64,000 nucleotides of DNA. It comes from Verrucomicrobiales bacterium. GTDB lineage: Bacteria; Verrucomicrobiota; Verrucomicrobiia; Limisphaerales; J093. A program made the translations under genes and the position numbers. Positions 1-10,400 of the stretch are shown piece by piece. The number at the start of each line of letters is the position of its first letter. The first letter of the stretch is position 1. The notes beneath the pieces were generated by a model. It made no database searches. It had not been told where the DNA came from and saw only the letters and a list, made by a program, of their open reading frames with translations. The stretch spans positions 62,001 to 126,000 of the forward strand of contig JABTUJ010000006.1 of NCBI GenBank assembly GCA_015075445.1, read 5' to 3'.

Positions 1-154
1 CATCGACGCCGGCTATCCCGTCAGCCACCGGTGCGGAGGTTGGGCGGTAGAAGGCCAGGACTGACAGGAGCAGGAGGCTCGAGCCGAGCGCGAGAAAAAG
101 CGGCCGACTCGCCCAGTGAGGCTGCGGGCCGCTGGATGGGGCCTTCCGACTCAC
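1..154 (-). CDS. membrane-anchored or secreted protein, N-terminal fragment
   Basis: An open frame begins with GTG at 154 on the minus strand and runs off the left edge, giving 51 codons. The peptide has a basic, proline-rich start (VSRKAPSSGPQPHWASRP) followed by one hydrophobic stretch (LFLALGSSLLLLSVLAFY), which looks like a signal peptide or membrane anchor. It starts 4 bases after the stop of the FnIII/Ig-like gene, so the two are probably co-transcribed. No family can be named from this fragment. Confidence 0.55.
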   Translation of the reverse strand, partial: MSRKAPSSGPQPHWASRPLFLALGSSLLLLSVLAFYRPTSAPVADGIAGVD

Positions 155-158
155 GGGG

Positions 159-1697
159 TTAAGGCACGACGGTGATGTTATCGAAGGTGGCGTCGTGCAG
201 CCTGCCGGCGTCGTGGGAGGTGACGGCCAGACCGATGCCGAGGTTGGTCAACATCTTTTGGTTGAGGAAAGTCCCCACCCGGCTCCAACGCACACCGTCC
301 TCCGAGCGAAAGGCGCGGAACTGGTTACCCGACCGGGTGATGCGGAGCCAGCAATAGCCGGAGTTCGAAAGGGACCCAGCATCCAGCTCCGAGGTCTTGC
401 CGCCTTCGGTCGTGCGCCACTGCAAGCGGACGCCGGAGGGGGTGACACAGAGGAAATAGTAGCGGGACGTGCGTCCCATCGTCTCGCGCATCATGATCCC
501 TGCCTTGGCCTGGGGCAGGTCAGGGCCGGGTTGGGTCACCCTGACCGTGATCTCGCCGTCGGCGGACATGGTCTGGTGCACGTAATGGAACTGGTCGGCG
601 GATCCGCCAATCCCGGTGCCGCTACCGCAGGCGGTGATGGCGATCAGGGTGCCGCTGGCGCTTCCCTCGAGAGCGGGAAGGCCGATATCGGTGTTGCCCC
701 AAGGAACCGGGATGCCGGCGGTCACGGTAACGAGGAATGAGGTCTGGGCCGTCGCTGTTCCATCGGACACCGTCAGGGTGATGAGGCTGGAACCAGCTTG
801 TCCCTCGGCAGCGGTGAGGGTGACGGAGCGGGAGGTTCCACTGCCGCCCAATTGGATGTTCGCCGTCGGTATGATGGTCGGCTCGCTCGAGGTCGCGCTG
901 AGCGTGAGGGTCTCGGCGGGGTTGTCGATGTCGCCAACGGTAAGCGGGAGCGGTCCAACCACGCCGCCCGGAATGGTTTGTTGATCCTCGAGACTGCTCA
1001 GGGTGGGGGCGTCGTTGACGGCGTTGACGGTGAGGGTGAAGGAGCGATTGGCGGAGAGAGCGCCGTCAGAGACTGTGACCGTGATGGTGGCGGAGCCGTT
1101 TTGGTCGGCGGCGGGGGTGACGGTAAGGGTGCGGTTGGCGCCGCTGCCGCCGAAGACCAGGGCGCTGGCCGGGACGAGGGTCGAGTTGTTGGCGGTGGCC
1201 GTGAGGACCAGCGTGTTCACGTCGTTGTCGACGTCGCCGACGGTGAGGGCGATGGGGCCGGTGGAGGTGTCCTCGTTGATGGTCTGGTTGGCGATGCTGG
1301 CAAGGGTGGGAGGTTGATTCGAGGTGGGTGGGGTGTACTCGACCTCATTCGAGTAGTCGCTTTCGAGGCCGGCGCCGTCGTAGGCCGTGGCGGCGAAGTA
1401 GTAGGTGACGGCGGGTTCGAGGCCGGGCACGGTGGCTGTCAGGACGTTGCCGACGTCCAGATGGGACGTGTACGTGCCGCTGGCCCCTCCCCAGTGCAGT
1501 TTGTAGCCCACAACGGTGGCATCGGGACTGGGATCCCACGCCAGGGTGACGTCTGCCGCGATGGCGGGAGGCAGGGGTGCCGCGAGCAGGCAGAGGAGGA
1601 GTGCGAGGTTAAGCGACCGTAATGCCTGCGAGGCGAGGCGTCGGATCCCCCCGGCGGTCGGACGAATCGAGAGGCTCGAGCGTGAGCGTGTTTTCAT
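159..1697 (-). CDS. secreted protein with fibronectin III and Ig/cadherin-like repeats
   Basis: This 512-residue protein begins with a basic stretch and a long hydrophobic segment ending near PPAIAADV, a signal peptide. Next come one fibronectin type III domain (about residues 49-122; core VTLAWDPSPD), then two tandem Ig/cadherin-like repeats (about 128-330) with the repeating pattern PTL-x-DQ/NQT and LTVSDG. The C-terminal part, about 335-512, resembles a concanavalin/LamG-like or DUF1349-like beta-sandwich (FHYVHQTMSADGEITVRV). I chose ATG 1697 rather than the in-frame ATG at 1730 because GGGAAGGGA lies just upstream of it and the signal peptide then follows directly. It is probably a surface or extracellular binding protein; no catalytic motif is visible. 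Confidence 0.8.
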   Translation of the reverse strand: MKTRSRSSLSIRPTAGGIRRLASQALRSLNLALLLCLLAAPLPPAIAADVTLAWDPSPDATVVGYKLHWGGASGTYTSHLDVGNVLTATVPGLEPAVTYYFAATAYDGAGLESDYSNEVEYTPPTSNQPPTLASIANQTINEDTSTGPIALTVGDVDNDVNTLVLTATANNSTLVPASALVFGGSGANRTLTVTPAADQNGSATITVTVSDGALSANRSFTLTVNAVNDAPTLSSLEDQQTIPGGVVGPLPLTVGDIDNPAETLTLSATSSEPTIIPTANIQLGGSGTSRSVTLTAAEGQAGSSLITLTVSDGTATAQTSFLVTVTAGIPVPWGNTDIGLPALEGSASGTLIAITACGSGTGIGGSADQFHYVHQTMSADGEITVRVTQPGPDLPQAKAGIMMRETMGRTSRYYFLCVTPSGVRLQWRTTEGGKTSELDAGSLSNSGYCWLRITRSGNQFRAFRSEDGVRWSRVGTFLNQKMLTNLGIGLAVTSHDAGRLHDATFDNITVVP

Positions 1698-1954
1698 GTG
1701 TCCCTTCCCATGGTCAAACTGTCGGGACACGTCGTCTCACCTGGCTCCTTGCCGGGCAACCGGTCGGAAGGCCTGTTTTTCAGTTTAGACCACGACGTTA
1801 AGGATCCTTACCATTACCGGAGCCCAATACGGCGTGGCGCGGCGGCAGAAGAGCGCGGAAGGGGCGCGGGCCGTTTGTGGTTGCTACGCAAGCGCTCCGG
1901 GGGCAGGCGGAGGCGCCGGCAGGCGGGTAGCCGGCGGGAAGACCGTGACAAACC

Positions 1955-2083
1955 GTAGGCGCCGACGCGAGGAGGCGTAGGGCGAAGGAGCCTCCTTACG
2001 TCGGCGCCTACGACGGACACGCGGAGCCTCCTGACGTCGGCGCCTACGACGGACACGCGGAGCCTCCTGACGTCGGCGCCTAC
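1955..2083. repeat. family A hairpin repeat, with a 36-bp tandem duplication
   Basis: Positions 1955-2012 form a hairpin whose arms contain GTAGGCGCCGACG and its complement. Two direct copies of a 36-bp unit (2012-2047 and 2048-2083) follow, each ending in the same right arm (CCTCCTGACGTCGGCGCC). Family A also occurs at 20826, 33636 and 37733. The repeat lies in the 413-bp gap between the PilT-like gene and the FnIII gene, and I see nothing else in that gap. Confidence 0.85.
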
Positions 2084-2110
2084 GGGGAGGAGGAGGAGGA
2101 GATGCCCTGG

Positions 2111-3304
2111 CTAAGAGAGCTTCTTGAGGACGGCGTCGAGGCCGCCTTCGACGGGCTCGATGTCGATGGGGCCGCCGGAGGCGCGACCGGTCCACGAGGA
2201 AGTGGAGGCGGGCCGGGCGTCAGCGGGTGTCTGTGGGAGCGGGCGGGCCTTGGGGTTGGCCGGGTCGGGCGCGCGGGCGGGTTCGTCGTCCGGGGTCTCG
2301 TCCTTCGGGTCGGGGAGATGCCAGTCGGTGCGACGGGCGAGCCAGGCCTGGTAACGTTCGAACGTCCACATGCCGTGTTCTCCGCCCATTTCGAGGACTT
2401 GGGGGATCTTGAAGAAGTCGCGATTCCGGATGAAGGCCTTCACGGGCACCGTGGGCCGCAGGACTTCGCATTCGGGGACCCGGATGTTGAGGTCGGGACG
2501 GAAGCGTAGGCGCTGGCAGACGACGGCGACGAGGCATTCGGCGAGCTGGGCGCAGATGTTGTTCTGGATCTCGGAAGGGAACGCGAGGACGACGCGCTGG
2601 AGGGCTTCGGCGCAAGAGCCGGAGTGGACGGTGGCGAGGACGAGGTGGCCGGTCTCGGCGGCGTTGAGGGTGAGCCGCATGGTTTCGGGTTCGCGCATTT
2701 CGCCGACCATGAGGACATCCGGGTCTTCACGGAGGGCATCGAGGAGGGCCTGTTCGAAGGAGGGGGTGTCGCGGCCGACCTCGCGCTGGCGGAGGAAGGC
2801 GCGGCGGGGGCGGAAGCTGTACTCGATGGGGCTTTCGACGGTGAGGATGTGGCGGGGCTCGCTGAGGTTGATCTCCTGGATGAGGGCGGCGAGGGTCGAG
2901 GACTTGCCGCTGCCGGTGGGGCCGGAGATGAGGACGAGGCCGTGGGTGTGGGTGACGAGCTGGCGGAGGTCGGGGTGGAGGTTGAGGCGTTCGAGGGTGG
3001 CCTGGAAGGCGGCGAGGACGCGGATGGCCATGGCGATGCCGCGGGCGGTGTGAAAGACGTTGAGGCGGCAGCGCACGCCGGCCAGGGTGCGTGAGAAGTC
3101 ATGGGAACGTCGTTCGAGAAAACCGGGCCACTGTTCGGGGCCGATGAGATCGCGGGCGAGGTTTTGAAGCGCGGTGGCGGGAATGGGTTCGCCGGTGAGC
3201 TGGAGGGTGCCGCGGATGCGGAACGCGGCGGGGAGGCCGGCTTCGAGGTGGAGGTCACTGGCGCCCTGGGATTGGGCGGCGGCGATCAACGTGTCAAGAT
3301 CCAT
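2111..3304 (-). CDS. PilT-like type IV pilus/secretion ATPase
   Basis: This is a GspE/PilT-superfamily ATPase of 397 residues. The N-terminal domain opens with the PilT-like phrase ASDLHLEAG. The Walker A motif is GPTGSGKS near residue 125, the Asp-box region reads ILTVESPIEY, the Walker B region is DPDVLMVGEMREPET, and the His box is LVLATVHSG. The Asp box has Ser where PilT usually has Asp (EDPIE) and the His box has Ser-Gly for Thr-Asn, so it is a divergent relative. The last 85 residues are a Pro/Ala-rich tail beyond the usual PilT end. ATG 3304 follows the stop of the DUF1501 gene by one base, so the genes are translationally linked. PilT normally powers pilus retraction; no pilin or pilus assembly gene is nearby. 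Confidence 0.85.
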   Translation of the reverse strand: MDLDTLIAAAQSQGASDLHLEAGLPAAFRIRGTLQLTGEPIPATALQNLARDLIGPEQWPGFLERRSHDFSRTLAGVRCRLNVFHTARGIAMAIRVLAAFQATLERLNLHPDLRQLVTHTHGLVLISGPTGSGKSSTLAALIQEINLSEPRHILTVESPIEYSFRPRRAFLRQREVGRDTPSFEQALLDALREDPDVLMVGEMREPETMRLTLNAAETGHLVLATVHSGSCAEALQRVVLAFPSEIQNNICAQLAECLVAVVCQRLRFRPDLNIRVPECEVLRPTVPVKAFIRNRDFFKIPQVLEMGGEHGMWTFERYQAWLARRTDWHLPDPKDETPDDEPARAPDPANPKARPLPQTPADARPASTSSWTGRASGGPIDIEPVEGGLDAVLKKLS

Positions 3305-3305
3305 G

Positions 3306-4793
3306 CTACGCAAAGAGGTCGGTGATGGGCCGGCCCACGCCGTCGCGGGTGACGTAGAAGGGTCGGCGCTCGATCTCATACGCGGTCTGGGGGGAGATCC
3401 CCAGCGCGGTGTAGAGCGTGGCATGAAGGTCCTCGATGTGCACTGGTTTTTCGAGGGTTCGCACGGGGCGTTCGTCGGCGGTGCGCCCGTAGAGGAAGCC
3501 GCGTTTGATGCCCCCGCCGAACAGGAGCACGCAACCGGCGTCGGTGAAGTGGCGGTGCATGCCGTAGTGCTTCTCGTGTTCGATCTTGTCCGGCACCTCG
3601 ACCTGGTCCTGCACGATCTTGTCCGGCTTGCCCTCGGTCATCATGTCGCGACTGAACTCGCTGGCGACGACGATGAGGGTGCGGTCGAGGAGGCCGCGTT
3701 CTTCGAGGTCGAGGACGAGCTGGGCGATGGGGGCGTCGATCTGCCGTTTCATGTCGGCGACGCGGGTGTGGCCGTTTTCGTGGGTGTCCCAGTTGAGGAA
3801 GGGGATGTACTCGGTGGTGACCTCGATGAAGCGGGCGCCGACCTCGCAGAGCCGGCGGGCGAGGAGGCAGCCGAGGCCGAAGCGGCCGAGGGTCTCGCGC
3901 TCGTAGGCGCCGTCGCGGGACTGGCTGGCGTTGAAGGAGCGGCCGGGATCCACGCCTTCGGGCAGGTACTTGCGCACGTTCTCGACGGGTTCGAGCGCCA
4001 GATCGAAGGCCGTGGCGGCGGGCGAATTCAGCAGGCGGTGGGCGCTGTCGAGTGAGCGGAGCAGAGACTCGCGCTGGTACTCACTGCCGTGTTGGCCGAC
4101 GGGGCTGGCGGAGACCAGGCGCTTGAGGAAGCGTTCGCGGTTCTGGAACCGGGCGGGGGTCATGCCCGCCGGGGGACGGACCGCGCTGGCCGCCTGGTCG
4201 GGGAACGGGATGTTGAAGGGTCCGTATTCGCTGCCGAGGAACCCGGCGGTGGTGAACGCTTTGAGTTCCTCGCCTTCACCGACGTCAAAGCGCTGGCCGA
4301 TATTGATGAACGCGGGGACGACGGGATTGAGCGGGCCGAGGGTGCGGGCGACGAAAGCGCCAATGTGCGGGCAGGCCACGGTCTGGGGCGGGGCGTACCC
4401 GGTGTGCCAGTGGAACTGGTGCCGGGAATGGAGGATGAAGCCGAGGTCTCCCGCGGTGTAGGTCCGGATGAGCGTGCCGCGGTCCATGACGCGGGCCAGC
4501 TTCTCGAGGCCCTGGGAGAACTGGATGCCGTCCACCGCGGTGGGGATTGCGGGGAAGGTGCTCAGGACGGCTTGGGGGTCGAGGCCCTTCTCGAAAGGGG
4601 TGAAGCGTTTCGGGTCGAAGGTCTCGGTGTGCGCCATGCCGCCGCCCATCCAGAGGACGATGAGGGTGTCGGCGGTGGCCGGCGGGGCCGCGGCGTTGGT
4701 GGCGCGGACGAGCCGGGGGGAACCGGCGGCCAGCGCTCCCAGGGTGGCGGCGCTGGCGGTTCTGAGGAAGTCGCGGCGGGTGAGCGAGTTCAT
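3306..4793 (-). CDS. DUF1501 family protein, Tat-exported
   Basis: This 495-residue protein starts with a twin-arginine signal (LTRRDFLRTASAATLG) and has the DUF1501 hallmarks LWMGGGMAHTETFDPK near the N-terminus and LVVASEFSRD-like text (LIVVASEFSRD) in the second half. DUF1501 belongs to the alkaline phosphatase/sulfatase-like superfold and is typical of Planctomycetota and Verrucomicrobiota. There it is usually encoded next to a PSD1/DUF1549-DUF1553 protein, as it is here (8-bp gap upstream). The biochemical role is not established; the Tat signal indicates export in folded form. ATG 4793 is chosen because it places the RR motif at residues 6-7; longer upstream frames are out of register with the operon. 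Confidence 0.9.
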   Translation of the reverse strand: MNSLTRRDFLRTASAATLGALAAGSPRLVRATNAAAPPATADTLIVLWMGGGMAHTETFDPKRFTPFEKGLDPQAVLSTFPAIPTAVDGIQFSQGLEKLARVMDRGTLIRTYTAGDLGFILHSRHQFHWHTGYAPPQTVACPHIGAFVARTLGPLNPVVPAFINIGQRFDVGEGEELKAFTTAGFLGSEYGPFNIPFPDQAASAVRPPAGMTPARFQNRERFLKRLVSASPVGQHGSEYQRESLLRSLDSAHRLLNSPAATAFDLALEPVENVRKYLPEGVDPGRSFNASQSRDGAYERETLGRFGLGCLLARRLCEVGARFIEVTTEYIPFLNWDTHENGHTRVADMKRQIDAPIAQLVLDLEERGLLDRTLIVVASEFSRDMMTEGKPDKIVQDQVEVPDKIEHEKHYGMHRHFTDAGCVLLFGGGIKRGFLYGRTADERPVRTLEKPVHIEDLHATLYTALGISPQTAYEIERRPFYVTRDGVGRPITDLFA

Positions 4794-4801
4794 GGCGGAG
4801 G

Positions 4802-7300
4802 TCAGTAGATGAGTTGGAATTCGGGCAGCACGCTCAGCGCCCAGAGGAGGTCTTCGAGGCCCTCGCGCTGGACGGGTTGACCGAGGAGTTCGCGGGCAAG
4901 GTCGAGTTCGTCGGGGTTGGGCGGGCGGCCCAGGCCATGCAGGTAGAGGTGGCGGGCCAACGAGGCGGGAGCCAGGTCGTCGGTGCTGGCGAGGAGGCGA
5001 TCCGCGGCGCGGTTCAACCAGTTGGCGAGGGTCTGGCCGTTGGTCAGCTCGAGTGCCTGCAGGGTCGTTGCCGCCGTGGGACGGCTGGTGTTGACCTGCT
5101 CGCGGTTGGGCCGGCCCAGGGCGGTCATGAGGGGGTCGGTCGCCACGTGGACGGCGCGGATGGTGCCGTATTGGGCGGCGTTGGACCAAGTGGCGGCCAG
5201 GGCATGTTCCAGGTTCCAGGGCGCGGTTTGCGGCGGACCCAACTCGACGGCGGGCTGCCAGCCTTCGGGGACGAACTCGGCACGTTCCCATCCGTCCGCC
5301 GGCCGGCTCGAGCTCAGCCACGAGGCGTCCGAGCCAAGCGCGAGGGGGTTGGCCGAGCCATGGCGCGAATCAGGCGTGAGGCGGGCGACGAACAGGAAGC
5401 CGGCGGGATTGGGCGTGGTGTCGGCCTCGTCGTCCGGGCGGCTCCGGCCGTTGGTGGCTTCGACGGCGAGGACGTTCGGACCGGTCACGAGCCGGCGGCG
5501 GAGATCGAGGACGCGCAGGCGTTTCCAATCGTCCCCGGTGCCGATTTCGTGGCCGTTGAGGAAGAGGCGGAAGCGGTTATCGGCGGTGGCGAGGGCGAGG
5601 GCCTGGGCGGGCAGGGTGTCGAGGTGGAAGGTCTTGCGGAAGTAAACGGTGCCCGGCGGGGCGCCTTGGGCGGCGGTGGAGTCGGTCCAGATCCAGCGGG
5701 TGGGCGGCAGCGGCGGGCGGGCGGTTGGCTCGCCGGCGAGCAGGTCAATGTCGGCGTTGGCGGGGCGTTCACGCCAGAGGCCGGTGAGGGAGGACAGGGC
5801 GTCGGCGTACTGCTCGGCGCTGAGCCGTTTGACGACGGGGCCGCGGAAGACGTAGCTGGCCGCGGCCTGCTCTTCGCCGGGCACAGCGGGCAGTTGATAG
5901 GCGTGGGAAGTGAGGATGAGCGTGAGGGTGCGTTTGAGGTCGTAGTGGTGACTGGCCAGATCGACGGCCAGCCAATCGAGGAGGTCCGCGTGCCAGGGCG
6001 GGTCATCCATTTCGTCCACGGGTTCGACGAGGCCGCGGCCGAGGAGGCGGGCCCAGAGGCGGTTGACGATGGTGCGGGTGAAGCGGCCGTTGTCGGGACT
6101 GGTCATGAGGCGCGCGAGGCTGGCGAGGCGTTCGGCGCGGTTGGTCGAGTTGGCGAGAGGACCGAGTTGCGGGAAGAGGAACTGGCGTTGGGCGGTGACG
6201 CCGGTGGGCACATCGCAACGGACGAGCTCGAGGGGTTCGTCGGCGTAAATGCTGGCCAGACCGTAGGCGTCGCTGAGCGTCCAGTCATTGACGAAGCTGT
6301 CGTGGCAGGAGGCGCACTTGAGGTTCAGACCCAGGAAGACCTGGGAGAGGTTCTGGGCGGCCTGCAAGGGGGGTGTTTGGCTGGCGTTGACGACGCCGCG
6401 CCAGACGATGCCTTTGGTGAAGCCCGCGGTGCGCTCGTCCGGGTTCACCAACCGGGTGACGAACTGGTCGAAGGGGAGGTTGTTGGCGAGGGCTTCGTAG
6501 AGCCAGGGGGTGATTTGTTGGCGGCCGCCGTCGATGTAGCCGGTGCCCTGGTAGTCGTTGCGCAGACAGTCATTCCAGAAACTCAGCCAATGCTCCGCAT
6601 ACCGCTGGTGATCGCCGAGCAGCCGGCGGACCAGGGTGGCGCGTTTGTCTGGACGGGAGTCCTCGACAAAAGCTCGCAGTTGTTCCGGCGTGGGGAGCAA
6701 CCCGATGGTGTCGAGGTACACCCGCCGCGCAAAGACGCGGTCCTCCACCGGGGCCGGCGGGGTGAACCCACGCCGCTCAAAATAGGGGGCGAGCAGGCGA
6801 TCCACGGGGTTGGCCGAAGGGCCGGAGGCGGGGGGCAGTTCGACGGGGCGCGGTTCGAGTCGCGCCTGCACGCCACGTCCCAAACGGACGTCCTCCGGCC
6901 AGGGAGCACCCTGATCGATCCAGGCGCGCAACACCCCGATCTGTTCGGGGGTCCAGCGGGGCCCCTTGGCGGGCATGAGGCGGTCCAGGTCGAGGCCAGC
7001 GACCAGTTGGACGACGAGGCTGCCGGCACTGTCACCGGGGATCGCCCCGGCCCCGGACGCCCCGCCGGCCAGGAAGAGCTCGCGCGAATCGACGGCGTAG
7101 CGGCCCTTCTTCTGTCCGTGGGCGTGGCAGGCGATGCAGGAAGCTTCGAGCATCGGCTTGATGTCGTGCACGAACGTCACCGTGCGGGGGGCGGCAGCAG
7201 GCAGGACAGCGGCGTCACTCGCCACGGCCACGACAAGCCCGACTCCGGCGACCCCGTGGGCCGACAGGACGCCCGCGACCAGGAGCATGTGGATTCTCAT
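4802..7300 (-). CDS. PSD1/planctomycete cytochrome C domain protein (DUF1549-DUF1553)
   Basis: This 832-residue exported protein has a hydrophobic N-terminus followed by a heme-binding motif CIACH near residue 57 in a planctomycete-type cytochrome c domain. The DUF1549 domain follows (about 130-340) with a second CxxCH (CASCH) near its end, then DUF1553 (about 405-800). A beta-sandwich of about 150 residues (core FRLFLNGHEIGTGDDW, jelly-roll type) interrupts the DUF1553 region near 527-677. It is first in an operon with the DUF1501 protein and the PilT-like ATPase. An in-frame ATG at 7321 is an alternative start; I prefer 7300 because it gives a shorter signal peptide. The family is abundant in PVC bacteria and its substrate is unknown. 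Confidence 0.88.
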   Translation of the reverse strand: MRIHMLLVAGVLSAHGVAGVGLVVAVASDAAVLPAAAPRTVTFVHDIKPMLEASCIACHAHGQKKGRYAVDSRELFLAGGASGAGAIPGDSAGSLVVQLVAGLDLDRLMPAKGPRWTPEQIGVLRAWIDQGAPWPEDVRLGRGVQARLEPRPVELPPASGPSANPVDRLLAPYFERRGFTPPAPVEDRVFARRVYLDTIGLLPTPEQLRAFVEDSRPDKRATLVRRLLGDHQRYAEHWLSFWNDCLRNDYQGTGYIDGGRQQITPWLYEALANNLPFDQFVTRLVNPDERTAGFTKGIVWRGVVNASQTPPLQAAQNLSQVFLGLNLKCASCHDSFVNDWTLSDAYGLASIYADEPLELVRCDVPTGVTAQRQFLFPQLGPLANSTNRAERLASLARLMTSPDNGRFTRTIVNRLWARLLGRGLVEPVDEMDDPPWHADLLDWLAVDLASHHYDLKRTLTLILTSHAYQLPAVPGEEQAAASYVFRGPVVKRLSAEQYADALSSLTGLWRERPANADIDLLAGEPTARPPLPPTRWIWTDSTAAQGAPPGTVYFRKTFHLDTLPAQALALATADNRFRLFLNGHEIGTGDDWKRLRVLDLRRRLVTGPNVLAVEATNGRSRPDDEADTTPNPAGFLFVARLTPDSRHGSANPLALGSDASWLSSSRPADGWERAEFVPEGWQPAVELGPPQTAPWNLEHALAATWSNAAQYGTIRAVHVATDPLMTALGRPNREQVNTSRPTAATTLQALELTNGQTLANWLNRAADRLLASTDDLAPASLARHLYLHGLGRPPNPDELDLARELLGQPVQREGLEDLLWALSVLPEFQLIY

Positions 7301-7406
7301 GCGAGCGGAAAAGAAGCACATGGCCCACAGGCCCGCCAATGCCGACCTGCAGGAACCTTGAGGGGACGGATAGACGGCGGTCCGGGAGGACGGGGCCGAT
7401 GGTGGT

Positions 7407-10400
7407 TTATCCTGCCGGCGGGGGTGGTTCCTCGGCGGTTCCGGCCAGAGGCAGCAGGATCTGGAAGGTGCTGCCGACACCGACCTGGGACTCGACGACG
7501 AGGCCATGGCCGGTTTCCCGGGCAAACTCATAGACCATGTAGAGGCCGAGCCCGCGACCCGGCTTGGACGACATCGCTTTGGTGGTGAAAAAGGGCTCAA
7601 AAATGCGCGTGAGCACGTCGGGCGCGATGCCGTGGCCTTCGTCGCGGACGGCGACGAAGGCGTAGGCGGCCGCCGGGGCGGGGGCGAGGACGGGGTCGGC
7701 CGGTGGTTCGGGACAGCGGCCGGTGGCGAGCGCGATACGCCCGCCGGGAGGGCTGGCGTCGGCGGCGTTGAACACGAGGTTGAGCAGGGACTGCTGGACG
7801 AGGTCGGCGGCCGCGCGGACCGGCGGCAGGTCGGGGTCGAGTTCGAGTTCAACGCGGATTTCGCGGCGGAAACGGTCGCTGAGGAGCCGGACGGTCGATT
7901 CGACGAGCTGGTTCAGGCTGCAGGGCTTGACGCCGCGGTCGGTCGCGGTGCCGAAACCGAGCAGGCCCCGGACGACGTCGCTGGCCTGATCCACCATGAG
8001 CAGGATGCGCGAGACGCGGGTGAGGACCTTGCTGCGGTCGTGGGGGTTGGCGGCGATGATCTGGGCGGAGCCTTTGATGATCGAGAGCAGGTTGTTGAAG
8101 TCGTGGGCAATCCCGGCCGCGAGGGTGCCGAGGGCGGTCATTTTCTGGCTATGGGCGAGGGCCTCGGTGGCGCGGCGCAGTTCGCGGGTGCGCGCCTCGA
8201 CCTGGCGCCCGACGTCGGCATAACTGCGGCGGAGGCGGAGGTGGCGGTTGACGGCGATGGCGCCGGCGACCAGCGCCAGGCCAAGGCCGAGGAGGGCGGC
8301 GGCGACGACCCGCCGGTCGCGGTACCAGGGGACGGAGACGCGGAAGGCGAAGACGGCAGGGTCACCTCGACGTTTCAATTTCAGTCCATGGCCCGGACCT
8401 CGACCTTGTGTCGGCCCTAGGTGAAATTGGAGGCGCACCGTGGGAACGGGGGCGTAGGCCGACCATTCGCCGTCGTTGAGGCGATGGGCGAACACCAGCC
8501 GGGGGTCGGGGGTGAACCGCCAGCGATCGCGGCCCGTGAAGGTCAGGAAGCCGGTGCCTTCACCCGTGGCGCTGCCTTGCTGCTCCCATTCGATGGTCAG
8601 GGTGCGCGGGGCGTCGATGTCGACGCGCGGCAGATAGGCGGCAAGTCCCCGCGAGGTGCCGGCCCAAAGCTGCAGTCGACTGTCCTCAAAGACGCTGTGC
8701 GTGGCCACGTCGGGCAGCCCTTCCGGTTCGCCGACGGCCAGCCAGGCGTCGCGATAGAACCGATGGAGGCCATTGTTGGCCGCCACCCACACGCTGCCAT
8801 CGCCGGTCCGCACCATGGCGTTGGCCCGATCGAGTTCACGGCGCACGGCGTTCCAGCGACGGCCATCGAATTCATGGACCCGGCTGAGACCGGCGCACCA
8901 GATCCGGCCATCCTCCCACTCGAGCCAGGCAAAGGCCCCGTCATCCGTGTAGCCGTCGGTGCTGGTGAAAAACTGCCAGCGGCCGTCGCGCCACCAGGCC
9001 GGTCCGGCGCTGGTGCCCAGCCACCAGTCGCCGCGGCGCGCCTGTTCCAGGAAGAAGACCTCGCCCGGGCTGGGGGGCAGGCCCGGGCCTTCGACCCACG
9101 GCGCAAAGTGACGACCGTCGAACAGCTCCAGCGTCTGCGCCTCCCCCACCGCCTCGCCGCGCGTGGCCAGGACGTAAGCCCCCGTTGGCTGCCGACGCAC
9201 CACCCGCACCGCGCGGCGGCCCGCCAGGGGGCGGACGGCCTCGAACGTCCCGCCCTCCGGATCGAACCGCCACAGCGTCTCGGAGGCCGTCACCAGCAGC
9301 GCCCCTTCCGGGGTGGCAAACACCCCCTCACGCGCCCGAAACGCCGGCTCGAATCCTTCCGGCCAGGGATGGTGTTGCCACTTTCCGTTGACCTGGCCGA
9401 AGAGGCCGGCCTCCGCCGCCACCCACAACCGGCCGCGCACGTCCTCCGCCATACCGGCCACCAGGCCCGGCGCCGTCGGCAGCTTCGGGGGGCGCCAGGC
9501 CGAAGGCGCATACCGCAACACGCCCTCGCGTGTGGCCAGCCAGAAGGCGCCGCGCGGCTGCACGGCCACATCGAACACCAGGCTGAGCTCGACGGGAGGC
9601 GCGACCGTCGTCACCGCGCCCTCCTGGAAATGGACGAGCCGCTTCAACGTGACGCCCCAGAACTCGTTCGATTCGAAGCCGCGCCAGGCAAACCGCAGGC
9701 TCTCCTCCGGCAGCGCGTGAACCTCCCAGTTCGGGTCCGCGAAGTGCACCAGAACGCGCCGTCCCGAAACGGCTTCGCCCAGGCTGGTCAACCCGCCGCG
9801 ATCGTCCTCGAAGGGCCGCTGCAGATCGCTCACCCCCAGCCGCTCCGGCAACCGGTGCTCGACCCAGCCGGCTTCCGGGTTCAGACCGCGCACCGGCACC
9901 GCCGACTTTGCCACACCGCGCAACCCGGTCAGCCAAAGCCCCCCGTTCGCCGCGGGCGCCAGGTCGTTGAACCGCTCGAGGCCGGATGCGCGCGCCTCCC
10001 ACAGGGTCGTCAGGGACCGGTCGGCGGCGCGGAACATCACCAGGCGTTCGGGAAACACCAGCAACACCCGATCTTCCTGGGCCGGCAGGAGGGTGGGCGA
10101 ACGGCCGGCGCGCAGTTGATTCCATTCTGCGCCGGAGAGGTGGTTGGTCAGGGAATACCGTTCCCAGCTCTCGCCGGCGTAGGTGACCAGGCCGTCGTCG
10201 TAGGTCGCCCACAGTCGGCCGGCCCGATTCTGGTAAACGCGGTGAATGCGCTCGGCAGGCACGGGCAGGTGCCGAACGACGTAGCCGTCCATCAGGCTGA
10301 GCGCGCTGCCCTCGCCGTGTTTGATGCACAGGTGACCCCGCGGCGAGACCGTGACCGCCATGCTCAGGGACTCACTCAACCCGTCCGCCGCCCGGAACAG

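Noticed and set aside
4814..7588. A 924-codon open frame on the plus strand across the PSD1 gene.
   Set aside because: It is the antisense shadow of a GC-rich gene. Its translation is Gly/Val/Glu-rich with no domain, whereas the minus-strand frame has heme motifs and DUF1549/DUF1553.
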